Assembly (NCBI GenBank): GCA_015183035.1 | Contig: JACZZP010000019.1 | Span: forward strand, 682,001 to 746,000 | Length of the DNA stretch: 64,000 bases | Direction of reading: 5' to 3' | Source of the DNA: Meloidogyne chitwoodi | Lineage: Eukaryota; Nematoda; Chromadorea; Rhabditida; Meloidogynidae | Shown here: piece by piece, positions 9,391 to 21,179 of the stretch | Numbering within the stretch: the stretch's first letter is position 1 | Layout: the number at the start of each line of letters is the position of its first letter | Notes under the pieces: model-generated | Databases searched by the model: none | The model's input: only the letters and a program-made list of their open reading frames with translations | What the model was told of the DNA's origin: nothing | Made by a program: the position numbers and the translations under genes

Positions 9391-10597
9391 GAAATAAGTA
9401 GATTTAAACATCGAACTATTTGATATGATAAAATTTTACATCAATTATTTCATAATTTATAAAATTTATAGATATTTATGAAAAAAAACTTGAACTTAAA
9501 TAAAGAATTTAAGTGCCGAAAAATTGAACAACATTAGACGAAAATGGGCAAAGAAACTTGTATTTTTAAAAATCTTTTAAATTTATTTTGAATTTTATTT
9601 GGTTCTTAAAAGTAAATATTATACATATAAATAAAATTTAAATTTAATAATGCCATATATAAATTGTAACCAATACATTATTTGTTTTTGAACAACGAGC
9701 CTTAAATTGGAGTTGTTTTGAATTCATAAAGTGTCAACATAATTTTGTATTTATTTGAATTAAATTTTAAATTAATATTTTATACATAATATTTCAAAAT
9801 TATAAAAGAATTAATAAATTTTATACATAATTTCAATTTTAATATGTCATCCACACTTGCTTCAATTTCCTGATAAGTTTTAAATAAACGTTTGGAAAAA
9901 GTTAATTTAAACGGATTCTGGTGCAACGATAACATTTATTAGCGAAGTCAAATATTAAAAAAGTATAATAAAATTTCATTTTTATTTATTAAATCATATA
10001 CGATTTAAAATATTTAATTTAAATAATCATTTGTTTATAAAATAAAATTAATAAGAATGTAATTAAAAAATTTAAAGATAACTTTCATTACTGGTCAATT
10101 ACGAGACTTCACAAGGAAAAACTACACAACCAATTTTAATTAGTCAAGTATTGACTTAAAAATTCAAAATGTTTTATATTTTATTTTTAAATATAATATT
10201 TATAGTTTTTAAGTTGAGAAGCGTGCTTTTACCACTATATATCAATTTTAAAAATAAAAAAAGATTAAAATTTATTTATCAATTTTGACATACATACATA
10301 ATTAACGAGGTGAGTAACATGTATTATATTTAATATAAAATTTAATTTAAAAAATAAATTTACTTCTACTTTTTGGTATAACTTCAAATTATTTTAAGCA
10401 AAAAATTAAATGGTTTAATTCAAATTTATTTATATAACGAAAAATTATTATTTTTAGCCTGATCCTAATTCTCAAAGTGACGGCATAAACTTTTTTATAA
10501 TAAATAAAATTTATTTATTAATCAAAAATAATTTATTATTAAATTAAATACATATTTTGGAATAAAAAATAATTAATATTACACTTTATTTTTTAGA
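9391..10597. other. AT-rich desert
   Basis: No convincing coding frame or repeat. Short coding-looking words occur but are not supportable. Confidence 0.5.
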
Positions 10598-10722
10598 ATG
10601 AGTTCGATAGATTAAATAAATTTATTGTTCTATGAACTGAATTCCACAGGAATTTAAATTTAATAAGAGAACTTCATGATAATAACTTTTATGAGGAAGC
10701 ACGAAAAGGATTAATTATATAA
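10598..10722 (+). pseudogene. Helical exon relic with one stop
   Basis: After the acceptor-like TTTTTTAG, a frame reads NEFDRLNKFIVL, an in-frame TGA, then LIRELHDNNFYEEARKGLII and TAA. Amphipathic, coiled-coil-like character is kept on both sides of the TGA, which suggests a decayed exon. Confidence 0.3.
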
Positions 10723-10867
10723 ATTAAATCAAAGCTTATTAATATTAAATTATTGCTTTATACTAAAATTAAAAGTGCTACAAAATTAACAAAAATAATT
10801 TTAAATAATTATATGGATAAAACCTAATAAAAATTTAATAAAATAAATTTAAATTTGAAGAAATTAT

Positions 10868-10974
10868 AGTGGAACATGTTCAGACGGTTCAGTTACAGAA
10901 TCCGAACCGTCTCGACAATGCTGTGAGGCATGGGAGAGCAAGACTATCCGGCACACAATGCCATTGTATTCAGG
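10868..10974 (+). CDS. GC-richer Cys-containing exon candidate
   Basis: This stretch of about 105 bases stands out as GC-rich within an AT desert. One frame is open throughout: GTCSDGSVTESEPSRQCCEA, then WESKTIRHTMPLYSG, followed by a possible donor (CAG/GTTTTA). It also forms a perfect 9-bp hairpin, AGACGGTTC (10882-10890) with GAACCGTCT (10904-10912). An RNA or element end is an equally good reading. The family is not recognised. Confidence 0.3.
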
Positions 10975-11023
10975 TTTTAAAAATTTTTTATAAATAATAA
11001 ATCAAAGCTTGTAGCCAATCCAA

Positions 11024-11112
11024 ATACTAAAATTTAATAAAATAAATTTATAATAATACTAAAATTTAATAAAATAAATTTATAATAATACTAAAATTTA
11101 ATAAAATAAATT
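11024..11112. repeat. 31-bp tandem repeat, about 3 copies
   Basis: The unit begins ACTAAAATTTAATAAAATAA and ends TTTATAATAAT; it is repeated almost exactly. Confidence 0.8.
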
Positions 11113-12699
11113 TTTTATATATTTATTTAAAATTTTTTGAAGATAAATTAAACTCACTAAGATTTCGTACGGATATGGCAAAATAACTCAAAAAAAATGA
11201 TAACCTGATTTAACTTCTAAAAAGTAAGATTGTTAAAGATATTATTTTAAAAATAATTTTTACAATATTTAATACATATAAAAATTTTTATTAAATAAAA
11301 TTATCCTTCCTAGAGAAAAATTGCAAAAGGCTTAGGCAAAACACTTCAAATCGCTATATAATCAATTTATACGTGCATGCGCGCATAAATATACATTTTA
11401 CATTAATTTTAATTTATTTATCTATAATACATAATTAATTTATCGGATTCTTATTTATAAAGAATATTTACAAATATTTATTTTATTTATAAGAATTGTT
11501 GGAAAAAAATCTTTCCTTTTTTCAATCAAGAATGTAAATAATGGACGAAACAACAAGAAAATTAAACAATATTTCTTCAAAATTAAATGAAATAAACTCT
11601 AAATAATCAAAAATTATAATTTTTAATTGAACTTATATGAAAATAAATTGAAAAAGATTAGCAGAAATTTTAAAAATTTTAAAAATTTATATATAATTGT
11701 GTATACCATTAAAAGCAAAAAGGGTTTCAGCTTTTTTTAAGACAATCATAATAATAATTGGAATTTATGGTTATGGTTACAAAGCATCAATTTGGGAAGG
11801 TGCATCATTAAAACATGTATTTTTTTATTTAATTTAAAAAATAATTAGATAATAATTTATAAATTCTGAACGTTATTAATTTAGAAAAAATACTTGTATT
11901 AATATAAACCACGAAAAATGAAAAATTAGAATAGTGAATAGACCATTTTTTAAATATATAATGCGCAAAAAAGTACGAATAGGCCTTGAAAAATTCTTCC
12001 GAGGCATTAATTTTGAAGGTTCAATTAAATAAAAAACAACGAAAAAAAAGTACAAAGGACATTTCTTCAAAAAAAATTTTTTATTTTATAATTTAATAAT
12101 TAATTAAAATGTATCAAAATTTACAAAAAAAAATGCTTAATGTAAACTCTATTAAAGTGAAACAATTATGTTAAACCGAATGTAAATTATTCATTGCTAT
12201 ATTACATATTATAAAATTTAAAAATAAATAAAGATGGCACGAAAGGAAAAATCTACAAGAAAATAATTTATCAATGTTTAATTTTTCAAAACTAATTTCA
12301 ATTTATTTTACGAATTTTTTAAAAATAAATAATAATAAAATTTAATTTTTATTATTTTCCATCCCATACATTAAAATCGAACAATATTTCTTCGTTCTTA
12401 AATAATGTCTATAATGAATTATATAATATCAAATTAATATTATTTTAACTTACTTTTGTGTTAATTTGAAATTAAATTTTTAATTAATATTTTATAATTA
12501 AATTTAAAAATTATAAAAGAATTGATAAATCTTATATTTTGTTTTTCAATTTTAATATATTTATTTATATTTTTAAATTTAAAATTTAAATACTACATTT
12601 TAAATGAATTGGTGATACAATACCACCAGCGTTTGAATAAATAATCAAGCTTTTCAACTACTAATTAAAAATTGTAATTGTTTTAAACAAAGTACCAAA
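11113..12699. other. AT-rich desert with weak coding relics
   Basis: Mostly featureless. At 11534-11600 a short frame reads MDETTRKLNNISSKLNEIN. At 11960-12095 a frame reads MRKKVRIGLEKFFRGINFEG, then TAA, then a Lys-rich continuation. Both resemble the decayed coiled-coil relics elsewhere but are too short to call. The minus-strand frame at 11876-12070 is a shadow of the latter. Confidence 0.4.
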
Positions 12700-13310
12700 G
12701 AAATGGATAGCACAACAAACCATATGATGAATTTTTCACGAAATTTTTATGCATAAAAACAACTTTTTATATTTGTGTTTTGTATAAGCTACCAGATGTA
12801 TGTTGGAACAGTCCTTTCAAAGCTAAGAGACATGTTTTTATTTTTATGATTTTAAATTAATTAAAAATATTTCTTAAATAGAATAAAATAATATTTATTT
12901 TATAGTTATTTATAATTAAAAAATTATTATTATTAAATAATTTTTATTAAAAAGGTCACTTCTAGAAATAATAGATTAACGCCGACTAGACAAAAATATT
13001 TTTAATTAGTTAAATTTAATTTTTTAGAGAAGGAAAACTTATTCTGTGAAAAATTAATAATTAAATATTTGAAAAACTTAAAAAAACTACAAATAAAAAT
13101 TTTTGAAATTTTTATTGAAAAAATATCTTTCAAAATAATTTTTTAATTAAACTAAAAAGAATAGAATAAAAAATAAAATATGAAGATATTAATTAAATTT
13201 AACAACTAAGGTATTTAATAAGATAAAATAAAAAATAATAAATTTTAAAATAATTTAATTATGACAGAAATAATTTAAAGAATTATTCAAAAGTTAATGT
13301 AAATGAAATC
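12700..13310 (+). repeat. Duplicated segment X, copy 1
   Basis: Matches 19215-19790 in the same orientation over most of its length, with many point changes and small gaps. Diagnostic shared words are CATATGATGAATTTT, GTTGGAACAG, TTTTTAGAGAAGGAAAACTT and ATATGAAGATATTAA. It is non-coding on both strands as it stands. Confidence 0.7.
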
Positions 13311-14245
13311 ATACGGGAATCTAAATAAAATATTATAAAATAATAAAAAAATGTTCTGATTAATTACAAAACTACAACTACATAACAAAATATAAAAATA
13401 AATAATAAAAAAATTTTAATTATATTTTTTATTATTATTATTAAAATTATAAATAATTTTTTGGTTAATTACCCATCTATACATCCGCATAAACATCTGA
13501 TAAGGATATTCATGATGGAAAAATAATAAAAAATTTTAATTATATTTTTTACTATTATTATTAAAATTAAAGAAAGTACCCAAATTCTAAACTAACCTAC
13601 AACAAATTAAATAAAACGAAATTTATGTATAGTAAAAATAATAAAATGAGCAATATTATAATAAAATATATTTTATTATTATTATGATTGAAATAAATGT
13701 TTGAATTATTAATTAATGAATTAAATTATTTTCAATTAAATAATCTCAAATCAACCTTAGACAACGATTTTATTAAAATTGATTTGAATGCTGGATGTTT
13801 ATTTAAAAAATATTTAAATTTTAAAAATTTATATTTTGCTTACTTCTATACGTAGTGATTTTGAGCTGTGTGTTAACTTTATAAAAGAATTCAAAATAAA
13901 TTTAAAGTGAACTCTGAAAAATGGAAGCAAGCATTCTTTAAGTTGGCGTTACAAAGAAAGCCCTTTATGATGGTTTTGTATTCTTTTTAAATAATTAATT
14001 TTATTACCTTAAATAATTAAATAAAATTTTTATATATTATGGAGTACTGAAATTATGTACCAATTAAGGTTAATTTTTTATAAAAAATATAATTTATATA
14101 AAAAATTAATCACAACATTTTTTATATAAAAATTATATTATAACAATATAATTTTAATTAAATACAATTTTTATAAAAAATTGTATTTAATTAATCTAAA
14201 AAATAAAATTAATTATTTTAAATTAAATTAATATATTTAAAAAAG
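13311..14245. other. AT-rich desert with simple repeats
   Basis: Contains a twice-occurring block TTTTAATTATATTTTTTA plus TTATTATTATTAAAATTA (about 13414 and 13532). A segment near 13770-13860 resembles one near 16310-16400. No gene seen. Confidence 0.5.
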
Positions 14246-14362
14246 ACTACATTGTGGTGGCTCCGTTTATTTATCGCATTATTTATATTTTCAAATATCA
14301 TTGAAACAAACTTACTCAACACAAAAAAATTTTTCAATTTCATTTTTTATGAAACATTTTAA
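14246..14362 (+). pseudogene. FSN-IET family relic, copy 1
   Basis: The open frame includes LRLFIALFIFSNIIETNLLN and ends in TAA. It clearly resembles ALIIFSNVIETHLVNK at 36550-36755, and similarity continues downstream at DNA level (AAGCTTTTAT...ATGGC). The hydrophobic-then-polar pattern could be the end of a signal peptide or a membrane helix. Function unknown. Confidence 0.35.
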
Positions 14363-14769
14363 AAATTGTACCTAAGATTTTTGTAATTCTAAATTAAAAG
14401 TTTTAAGCTTTTATTTCTCCATAAAATGGCCATAAACTTTCTAAGTCGGTTTGCCACTGTCAAAATGGACAAAATTTTATGTAAACGAAAATTGGTGCCA
14501 ATAAATAAAATAAAAAAACAACTAATAAAAAAATATATAAATGTTTTATAAAAATTAAATTTAATTTATGATATTCTTTTAAATAAATTAAATAAAAATT
14601 AGTTTTCTACTTGCCTTTTTACGATCTACACATTCAAGGTCACTGAAAATTAATATTTAAAATATTTAACTATATTGAAATTAAATACTCTACGAGATCA
14701 AATAATTGGTAAATGTACTATTTGATCAACGAAAATTAAATTTTTGATAAAATATTTGAAATGATATGT

Positions 14770-14815
14770 ATCGAAATGAAATGGCAATAGATGGAACCTT
14801 CAACACTATTACATA
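14770..14815 (+). pseudogene. Possible MULE transposase fragment (DGTF)
   Basis: A short frame reads YRNEMAIDGTFNTITYC. DGTF is the first catalytic-Asp motif of many Mutator-like (MULE) transposases. A related sequence, GATGGAACCTTTAAG, lies at 23387. Very short, so weak. Confidence 0.2.
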
Positions 14816-14867
14816 TTGTTTTAATTTATTTAATAATGTTAACATTGTAAAATAATTCTTTAATAAT

Positions 14868-16090
14868 TAAATTAAGTTGTTATTTGTGCTAAGAAAGTAG
14901 ATTATAATCAAATAATATAATGTTATAATAAAATATTAATTATAAAAAATATTTAAACAATAAATTTTTGTATAATTTATTAATTTTATTCCACCTATTA
15001 TATAAAATTAATATGTATAGCAAAGAAAATCAACAACCCATTAAAATCAACAACCCAACCCTCAAAATAATAATGGCGCCTGAAAAAAAATAAATTAAAA
15101 AAAGATAACACAACGAAGAACAAGAAAAAAATGCTCTTCAAAAACCTCATTTATTCACAAATAAAAAAATTTTTATACAAAAAAAAACTTTTAACAAACA
15201 TAGCTTCAAAACTTTAATAATTTATCACTAAACGCGATGGCGAACGCTTGTTTCCAACTTATCACCTTTAACAAATTATAATTATAAAAATTAATTAAAT
15301 ATTAAAAATATAAACAATATTTTATTTTTTTAAAAGTTTGATACGATTTCAAGTTTGAACAAAGATTTCCAAATTGGAAAAATATCAAAATCTAAAACAC
15401 CATTTATTAAAGTTTTACAATGTTGTTTTTTAAAAGAATTATTTATTTTTAAATTAATTATGTTTAACTTACCTCGAACAAATTTAAAATTATTTAATAT
15501 TTATTTTAAAAGAAATTTGAATGTACAATAAAGAAGTGAGCAGTTTGGTTAAAAAATGATATTTTATTAACTATTATTATAAAAAATTAATATAGAGTTA
15601 TGTCCGCCAGAAATTCAAAAGACCAATTCAATTTTTGAAAATAAACTAAAATTTGATAAAGCTCAAGCAGTAAGTTGGTCTGACAGCCATTGTAATATTG
15701 AACGCTTGAATCATATATTTTTTAATAAAACTAACAATAATAGATAATTAATTTTTATTTTATGTTTATTTTATTTGAATGAAAATACAAGGGAACGAAC
15801 GAATTCAAAAATTGCTTTATACACCTTTGTACCTTTAACAAATTATACTTATAAAAAATTAATTAAATATTAAAAATATAAACAATTTATTAAGTTATAA
15901 TAAAGTAAAATGGAAAGGTTTAAATAAAGTGGAATGGATCGAAAAATCAATTAGAAATTAATAAAATTTAATAATGCCCCCGCAATCCGAGTTCAACTAT
16001 TTTATTTGACATTCTAGCAAATTGATAAACGAATTAAAAATTAATTAAAATTAACAATGTTCAATAAATTATAATTTTAAATCAATTAAA
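14868..16090 (+). repeat. Duplicated segment Y, copy 1
   Basis: Matches 17846-18790 in the same orientation. Shared words include TTAAATTAAGTTGTTAT, GTGCTAAGAAA, AATGAAAATACAAG, GCACCTTTGTACCTTTAA-like text and AATAATGC(C/T)CCCGCAA. A partial third copy of the middle block (TTAATTAAATATTAAAAATA) occurs near 15290. Non-coding. Confidence 0.65.
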
Positions 16091-16416
16091 CAGTTAAAGA
16101 ATTTGAAAGATAAATTTCTTTAATTAATTTAGTATTTAAATATTTTACTTCGATTTTATTAAATAATCACTATTTTATTAAAAAGGAGTAATAGGTAACC
16201 AACATGAGAAAGGAGAAAACCAAGTGTTTAGCAATAATATAAAATTATAAATTAAATAATGGAAAATTATTGGAGCAAAAATTTCTAATATAACGAATTT
16301 AGTTAAAATTTATCTGAATATTGGATATTTATTTTAAAAAATATTTAAAATTTAAAAATTTATATTTTGGTTAATTTTCTATCCGTGCGATTTTCGAGTT
16401 TATTTGTAGATATGTA
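16091..16416. other. Spacer between duplication and mariner
   Basis: AT-rich with partial similarity to 13770-13860. No gene. Confidence 0.5.
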
Positions 16417-17703
16417 CAGGGTGACAAAAAAGTTCGGAGACAAGCATTTATTCAAAAAAAATAAACAAATAATTGTAAAATTATAATCAAATATTTCAAA
16501 TAGATAAAAAATAGTAATAGCAATAATATATCTAATGGGTTTCTATGTGGCCTCCTTTTTCTTTGATACAGAGCTTAAGACGCTTAGTAAAATTTTTAGT
16601 GATGGCGCGCACCTCATCATCCGAAATTTTGTCCCACTGCTCAATGAGGGAGCGTTTCAATGACTCTAAACTTTTATGGGGTTTAGAGCATGCCCTTGCC
16701 TCTAAAATAGACCAAAGTGAAAAGTCCATTGGATTAATATCCGGACTGTACGGTGGCCACTCTTTAGGTGATATGAAGTCAGGAAAATGACTTGAAATCC
16801 ACCGTTGCGTTGCCAAAGCTCTATGCGCAGGTGCTGAATCTTGTTGAAATATCCAATTATTCCCAAAATGTTCTTGTGACCATGACAGAACTACTGCTTC
16901 CAATATATCGCGGATATACGTGTTAGCGTTGATTTTAACACCTTGAGAAACAAAAACAAGCGGTGTTTTGCCCGAGGCGCAGATTCCGCCCCATACCATT
17001 ACTGATTGGGGGTTTGAGAGTGGCAAACAACTGCAGAAGATCCGGGAGCTTCTCCTGACCAGATTCTGTCGTTTTGATGATTATGAAAAGCTTCAATGGT
17101 GAACAGCTTCTCATCTGTGAAGACGACTTTTTCCCATTTGTTACCCGCAACCCGACGAAGGAGTGCGCGACATCTTTTAAGCCTAGTTTCTTTCATTTTT
17201 TCAGTAAGAAGTTGAACTTTTTGGAGCTTATAGGGACGAAGTCCAAGTTCATTTTTGGCTATAAGTCGGACAGATTCTCGATTTATTCCAGTCTCACGCG
17301 CAATTTTTCTCATGGAAACTCGAATTCCGCTTAATCTGATCTCGAATGATTTTGCGGTTCTTAGAGGTGTTTTTTGTTCGCGGTCTGCCACTGTGGGGAC
17401 GGTCCGAGCTGTTCCCCAACTCCTTGTAACGTTTTATTGCCTTAGAAACAGTTTGCTTTGGAATATTCAGTTGACGAACAATGTCGCATTGACGAACATT
17501 ATTCAAAAACAAAGAAATAATTGCAGCACGATTATTTGACATTATCTAAAATCTTAATCTTACGCGCTAAAAATAAATGGTCAAGAGCAAAAATGTTAAG
17601 AATACTTCGCTTAATATTTTGAAACTAAAAATGGAGAAAAATATTATAAATGCTTAGTGGTACTGTAACTCAAAGATTGTCTCCGAACTTTTTTGTCACC
17701 CTG
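16417..17703 (-). mobile_element. maT-type mariner (DD37D) element
   Basis: Terminal inverted repeats match perfectly for 27 bases, beginning CAGGGTGACAAAAAAGTTCG, and are flanked by TA at 16415-16416 and 17704-17705. Length is 1287 bp. The CAGGGTG start, TA target and DD37D spacing of the encoded transposase place it with the maT branch of Tc1/mariner (known family traits). It sits between the two copies of duplicated segment Y. Intact ends mean it could still be moved by a transposase supplied elsewhere. Confidence 0.93.
16532..17542 (-). pseudogene. maT mariner transposase, two frameshifts
   Basis: Three overlapping frames together make one transposase of about 336 codons. Frame 1 (17542 to about 17320) has the helix-turn-helix and GRPR motif (SGRPRTKNTSKNRK). 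Frame 2 (about 17330-17015) has a second helix-turn-helix (SMRKIARETGINRESV), the first catalytic Asp in FTDEK (17113-17115) and RIWSGE. Frame 3 (17026-16532) has SVMVWGGI, the second Asp in QQDSAPAH (16838-16840) and the third in DINPMD (16724-16726). The last two Asp residues have 37 residues between them. The first shift lies near 17305-17325 and the second near 17010-17030, with opposite sign, so frames 1 and 3 share a register. All three catalytic Asp survive, so inactivation looks recent. Plus-strand frames here are shadows. Confidence 0.92.
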
Positions 17704-17845
17704 TATGTACTTATGTATATATAAAATTATTTTATTTCTAATTATATATTTTTATTTATTTAATAATATTCATTTTTTCATACTTATTATATTTAAGAAA
17801 ATTTTTATTATTATAATTTTACATTATAAAATGATTTTTTAATAC

Positions 17846-18790
17846 TAATTAAATTAAGTTGTTATGGTGTGCTAAGAAATGAAATTTCACATCAAATAAT
17901 AAAATGTTATTATAAAATATTAGTTATATAAAAAAGATTTAAACAATAAATTTGTTGTACAAATTGTTAATTTTATACAGCTGTAGCAGAAGCTCTATGG
18001 GTTTGCAGACATATATATATATGTATTTTTATTATAAAAAATTAATATATTTTAATTTAAGAAGTCGAACTTGTAAATTTTTTTCTATTAATTTATCATC
18101 AATCAAGATGAAATTATTATTCACGGTGAAGATTTTAACAATGATTTTTTATTTAACAAAGTACAATTTTAAATAAAAAAATTATATTATTTATTAAATA
18201 AATAAAACTGGTATTAAAAGTTGGGGCAAAGAGAATTAAAAATTATTATTTTTTAATCATTGCACAATTTATTAATTTTATACTACTTATTTAATATACA
18301 TAAAGATTATAATTATAAAAAATTAATATACTTTTATTTTTCTATTTATTTATTTTTGTAAATTTTTTTAAAATTTAAATGAAATTTTCTTTTATAAAAT
18401 TAATTTTTATTTTATGTTTATATTTAAATGAAAATACAAGAGATCGAACAAATTCAAAAAATTGCTTTTTGCACCTTTGCACCTTTAAAAATGTAGTTAT
18501 AAAAAATTAATTAAATATTAAAAATATAAACAATATTATTTTAAAAAAATTTGACAAGATTTCAAAATTAAAATATTAAAAGCAACGCCATTTATTAAAG
18601 AATTACAAAACTCAGGGAGGATCGATAAAATAAAATTAAAAATTAATAAAATTTAAATAATGCTCCCGCAAAGCTACTACTATAAAAGACTATGTTACAA
18701 AAGTAATCGAAAAATCAAAAAAATTGATAAACGAATTTAAAATTAATTAGAATAAACAATCTTCAATAAATTATAATTTTAAAATCCTCA
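17846..18790 (+). repeat. Duplicated segment Y, copy 2
   Basis: Partner of 14868-16090, somewhat shorter because of gaps. The frame at 17952-18176 falls in its AT-rich part and shows no protein family. Confidence 0.65.
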
Positions 18791-18902
18791 TGGAGGCAAC
18801 AAACCGAGTAAGTATTTTAATTGTTTACAATCTTTATTATTTTAAATTTTTTAAATAGGAAATCATTGTATTCTGTACACTCTTTGAGAACATAGATGTC
18901 CA

Positions 18903-19111
18903 ATGTTTGAGGAAATTTATGGAGAAATAGGAAAAATTCAGGCAGATATAAAATTACTTAAATGCAATCTCGACATAGTAGAACTTTATTAAAAAAATAC
19001 GTCTAATTTTAAATGGATAGAAGCAGCTAAAGATTTGGTAAGGAAAAAGATTTTTTAAATTCATTATGATTTTTAGTTGGCCGAAAATGAAGCTCTAATG
19101 AATTAAAAACG
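18903..19111 (+). pseudogene. Coiled-coil exon relic with in-frame TAAs
   Basis: ATG at 18903 opens MFEEIYGEIGKIQADIKLLK followed by NLDIVELY, then TAA, with coding sense continuing (NTSNFKWIEAAKDL) to a possible donor GTAAGG. After TTTTTAG the frame continues LAENEALMN, TAA, KREKNKKSQDF. Each TAA sits where a Gln or Lys codon would fit. Heptad-like Ile/Leu spacing suggests a coiled coil. It resembles the relics at 28785 and 31481. Confidence 0.35.
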
Positions 19112-19214
19112 GGAAAAAAATAAAAAAAGCCAAGATTTTTTGTTTTATTTATTCATTAATAAAAGAATCCAGCATTTATTTTAAAATAAAATTGTTTTAA
19201 CAACCTATCGAAGG

Positions 19215-19790
19215 AACGATAGAACAACAAAAAGCATATGATGAATTTTCACGATATAAAGCAATTTTTATATTTATTTTTATATAAGCAACCGATGTAA
19301 GTTGGAACAGCCCTTTCAGAGCAAAGCGAGTGCAGTTTTTATTTTTATGATTTTAAAGTGATTAAAAATATTTCTTAAAAAGAATAAAATAATATTAATT
19401 TTATAGATATTGATAATTAAAAAATTATTATTATTAAATAATAACTAGAAGAAATATCTTCTAAACCACAATTAAACAAAAATATTTTTAATTAGTTAAA
19501 TTTAATTTTTTAGAGAAGGAAAACTTTTTTTGTGAAAAATTAATAATTAAATATCTGAAAAATCTTAAAAAAACTACAAATAAAAATTTTTGAAATTTTT
19601 ATTTGAAAAATATCTTTCAAAATAATTGTTTAATTAAATTAAAAATAATAAAATAATAGAATAAAATAAGATATGAAGATATTAAGTAATATTTAACAAC
19701 TAAATGTATTTAATATGATAAAAATATATAAATTAAAATGATTTATTAACAAAAATAATTTAAAAATTCTTCAAAGTTATGTAAATGATA
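19215..19790 (+). repeat. Duplicated segment X, copy 2
   Basis: Partner of 12700-13310; about equally decayed. Relative to segment Y the order is reversed (X-Y then Y-X), although all copies keep the same orientation. Confidence 0.7.
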
Positions 19791-21179
19791 ACTACATAAA
19801 ATATTAAATTATAAAAAAATTTTAGGTTTAAATCCCAAAAAACAACAAGATCTATTTATCAAAATTAAAATAAATAATAAAAAAAATTATAAAAAGAAGT
19901 ATTAACTTAATTTAACCTTTAAATATTTAATAAAAAAATATTTTATAATAAAATTAAACAAAATTTTAAAAAATTTATTTTAATATTTTATTAAAATTTA
20001 GAATGAAGCTAATTAAGTGGCTGGGCCTGTCTTACCTTTCAATCGCAAAAATTAAGTAAATCTATAATTTTTGAACTTATGTGGAAAGAGCAAATAATAA
20101 ACTTTTAAGAAATTTTATAAAATTATAAATTAATAAAGGAAATTTATTGGCAGCAAAAATTTAAAATTTCATTGCAATATTTATAAGTAAATACATACAT
20201 CATTTTATAAATTTTTGTGTCAAATTATTTAAGTAAAAAAAAAACATTTAAATAAATATAAAAAATATAAGTAAATATAAATTAAAAAAATATATCTTTT
20301 TATTATGTAATATTAGTAAAATTTTCATAAAATGGATTTATTTCGAAAAACCAAAGTGAGTAGATCCAATAATAGACGGACGATTCCGATATATTAAGAA
20401 TATCCAATTAAAAATATATTAACGAAATGCCACATTATTTGCAAATACATAAAAGCTATTCCAAAATATTATATTAATATGAATCCAAGGAACTTAATTT
20501 GGAGAAATGTGAACATCGGTTTTTTTACTTATTAAAAAAATTTTTCTGCAAGAAACCTGTTTATAAAATATTAAATATAAATCGTTTTTAAATTGAGTAT
20601 ATAGTCAAATTTCTAATACTTTCGAGTCTTGGTATGAAATATATATATTTTTGTATAAAAAAGACAATATAATATAATAATTATAAAAAAATTTTAACTT
20701 ATTGAAAAAATGGTATTCGATGCTACAGAGAATTAGTATATATTCAAGTTTTGAAAAATACATTTAACAATGCATTTAAGCGTTTATAAACAAAGATTAA
20801 TATAAACAGCTGGAGTTTGCTCAAATATGACTAATAATTCAATTTTACAAATAATTGGAGTTTTAAATTAAATGCAATTTTTCTTGCGATTTTTCTTGAA
20901 GTTTACTGTTATACTTGTAAATTAATGTCAAAATAAATGGAAAATAAAATAATTAATCAGATGATTTAATAGATAAATAATACAATTTCCAATCAAAATT
21001 GTCAAAAAATAATAATATAATTGATCTTCAAATTGTTTATTATAAAAAATTTAAAAAATAAATGTTTATAATTTTATTACCTAAATTTAAAAAATTATAT
21101 GTACAAGATATAAAAATCTGTAATGATTTAATAAAAAATATAATATTATTTTGAGCTACAATCACTAAGACTTATCAAA
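19791..21179. other. AT-rich desert
   Basis: No supportable gene, repeat or RNA on either strand. Confidence 0.5.

Noticed and set aside
10882..10912. tRNA or spliced-leader RNA at the GC-rich island
   Set aside because: There is no cloverleaf with the expected arms, and no spliced-leader sequence or Sm site.
16545..17539. Plus-strand frames across the mariner
   Set aside because: Antisense shadows of the transposase.
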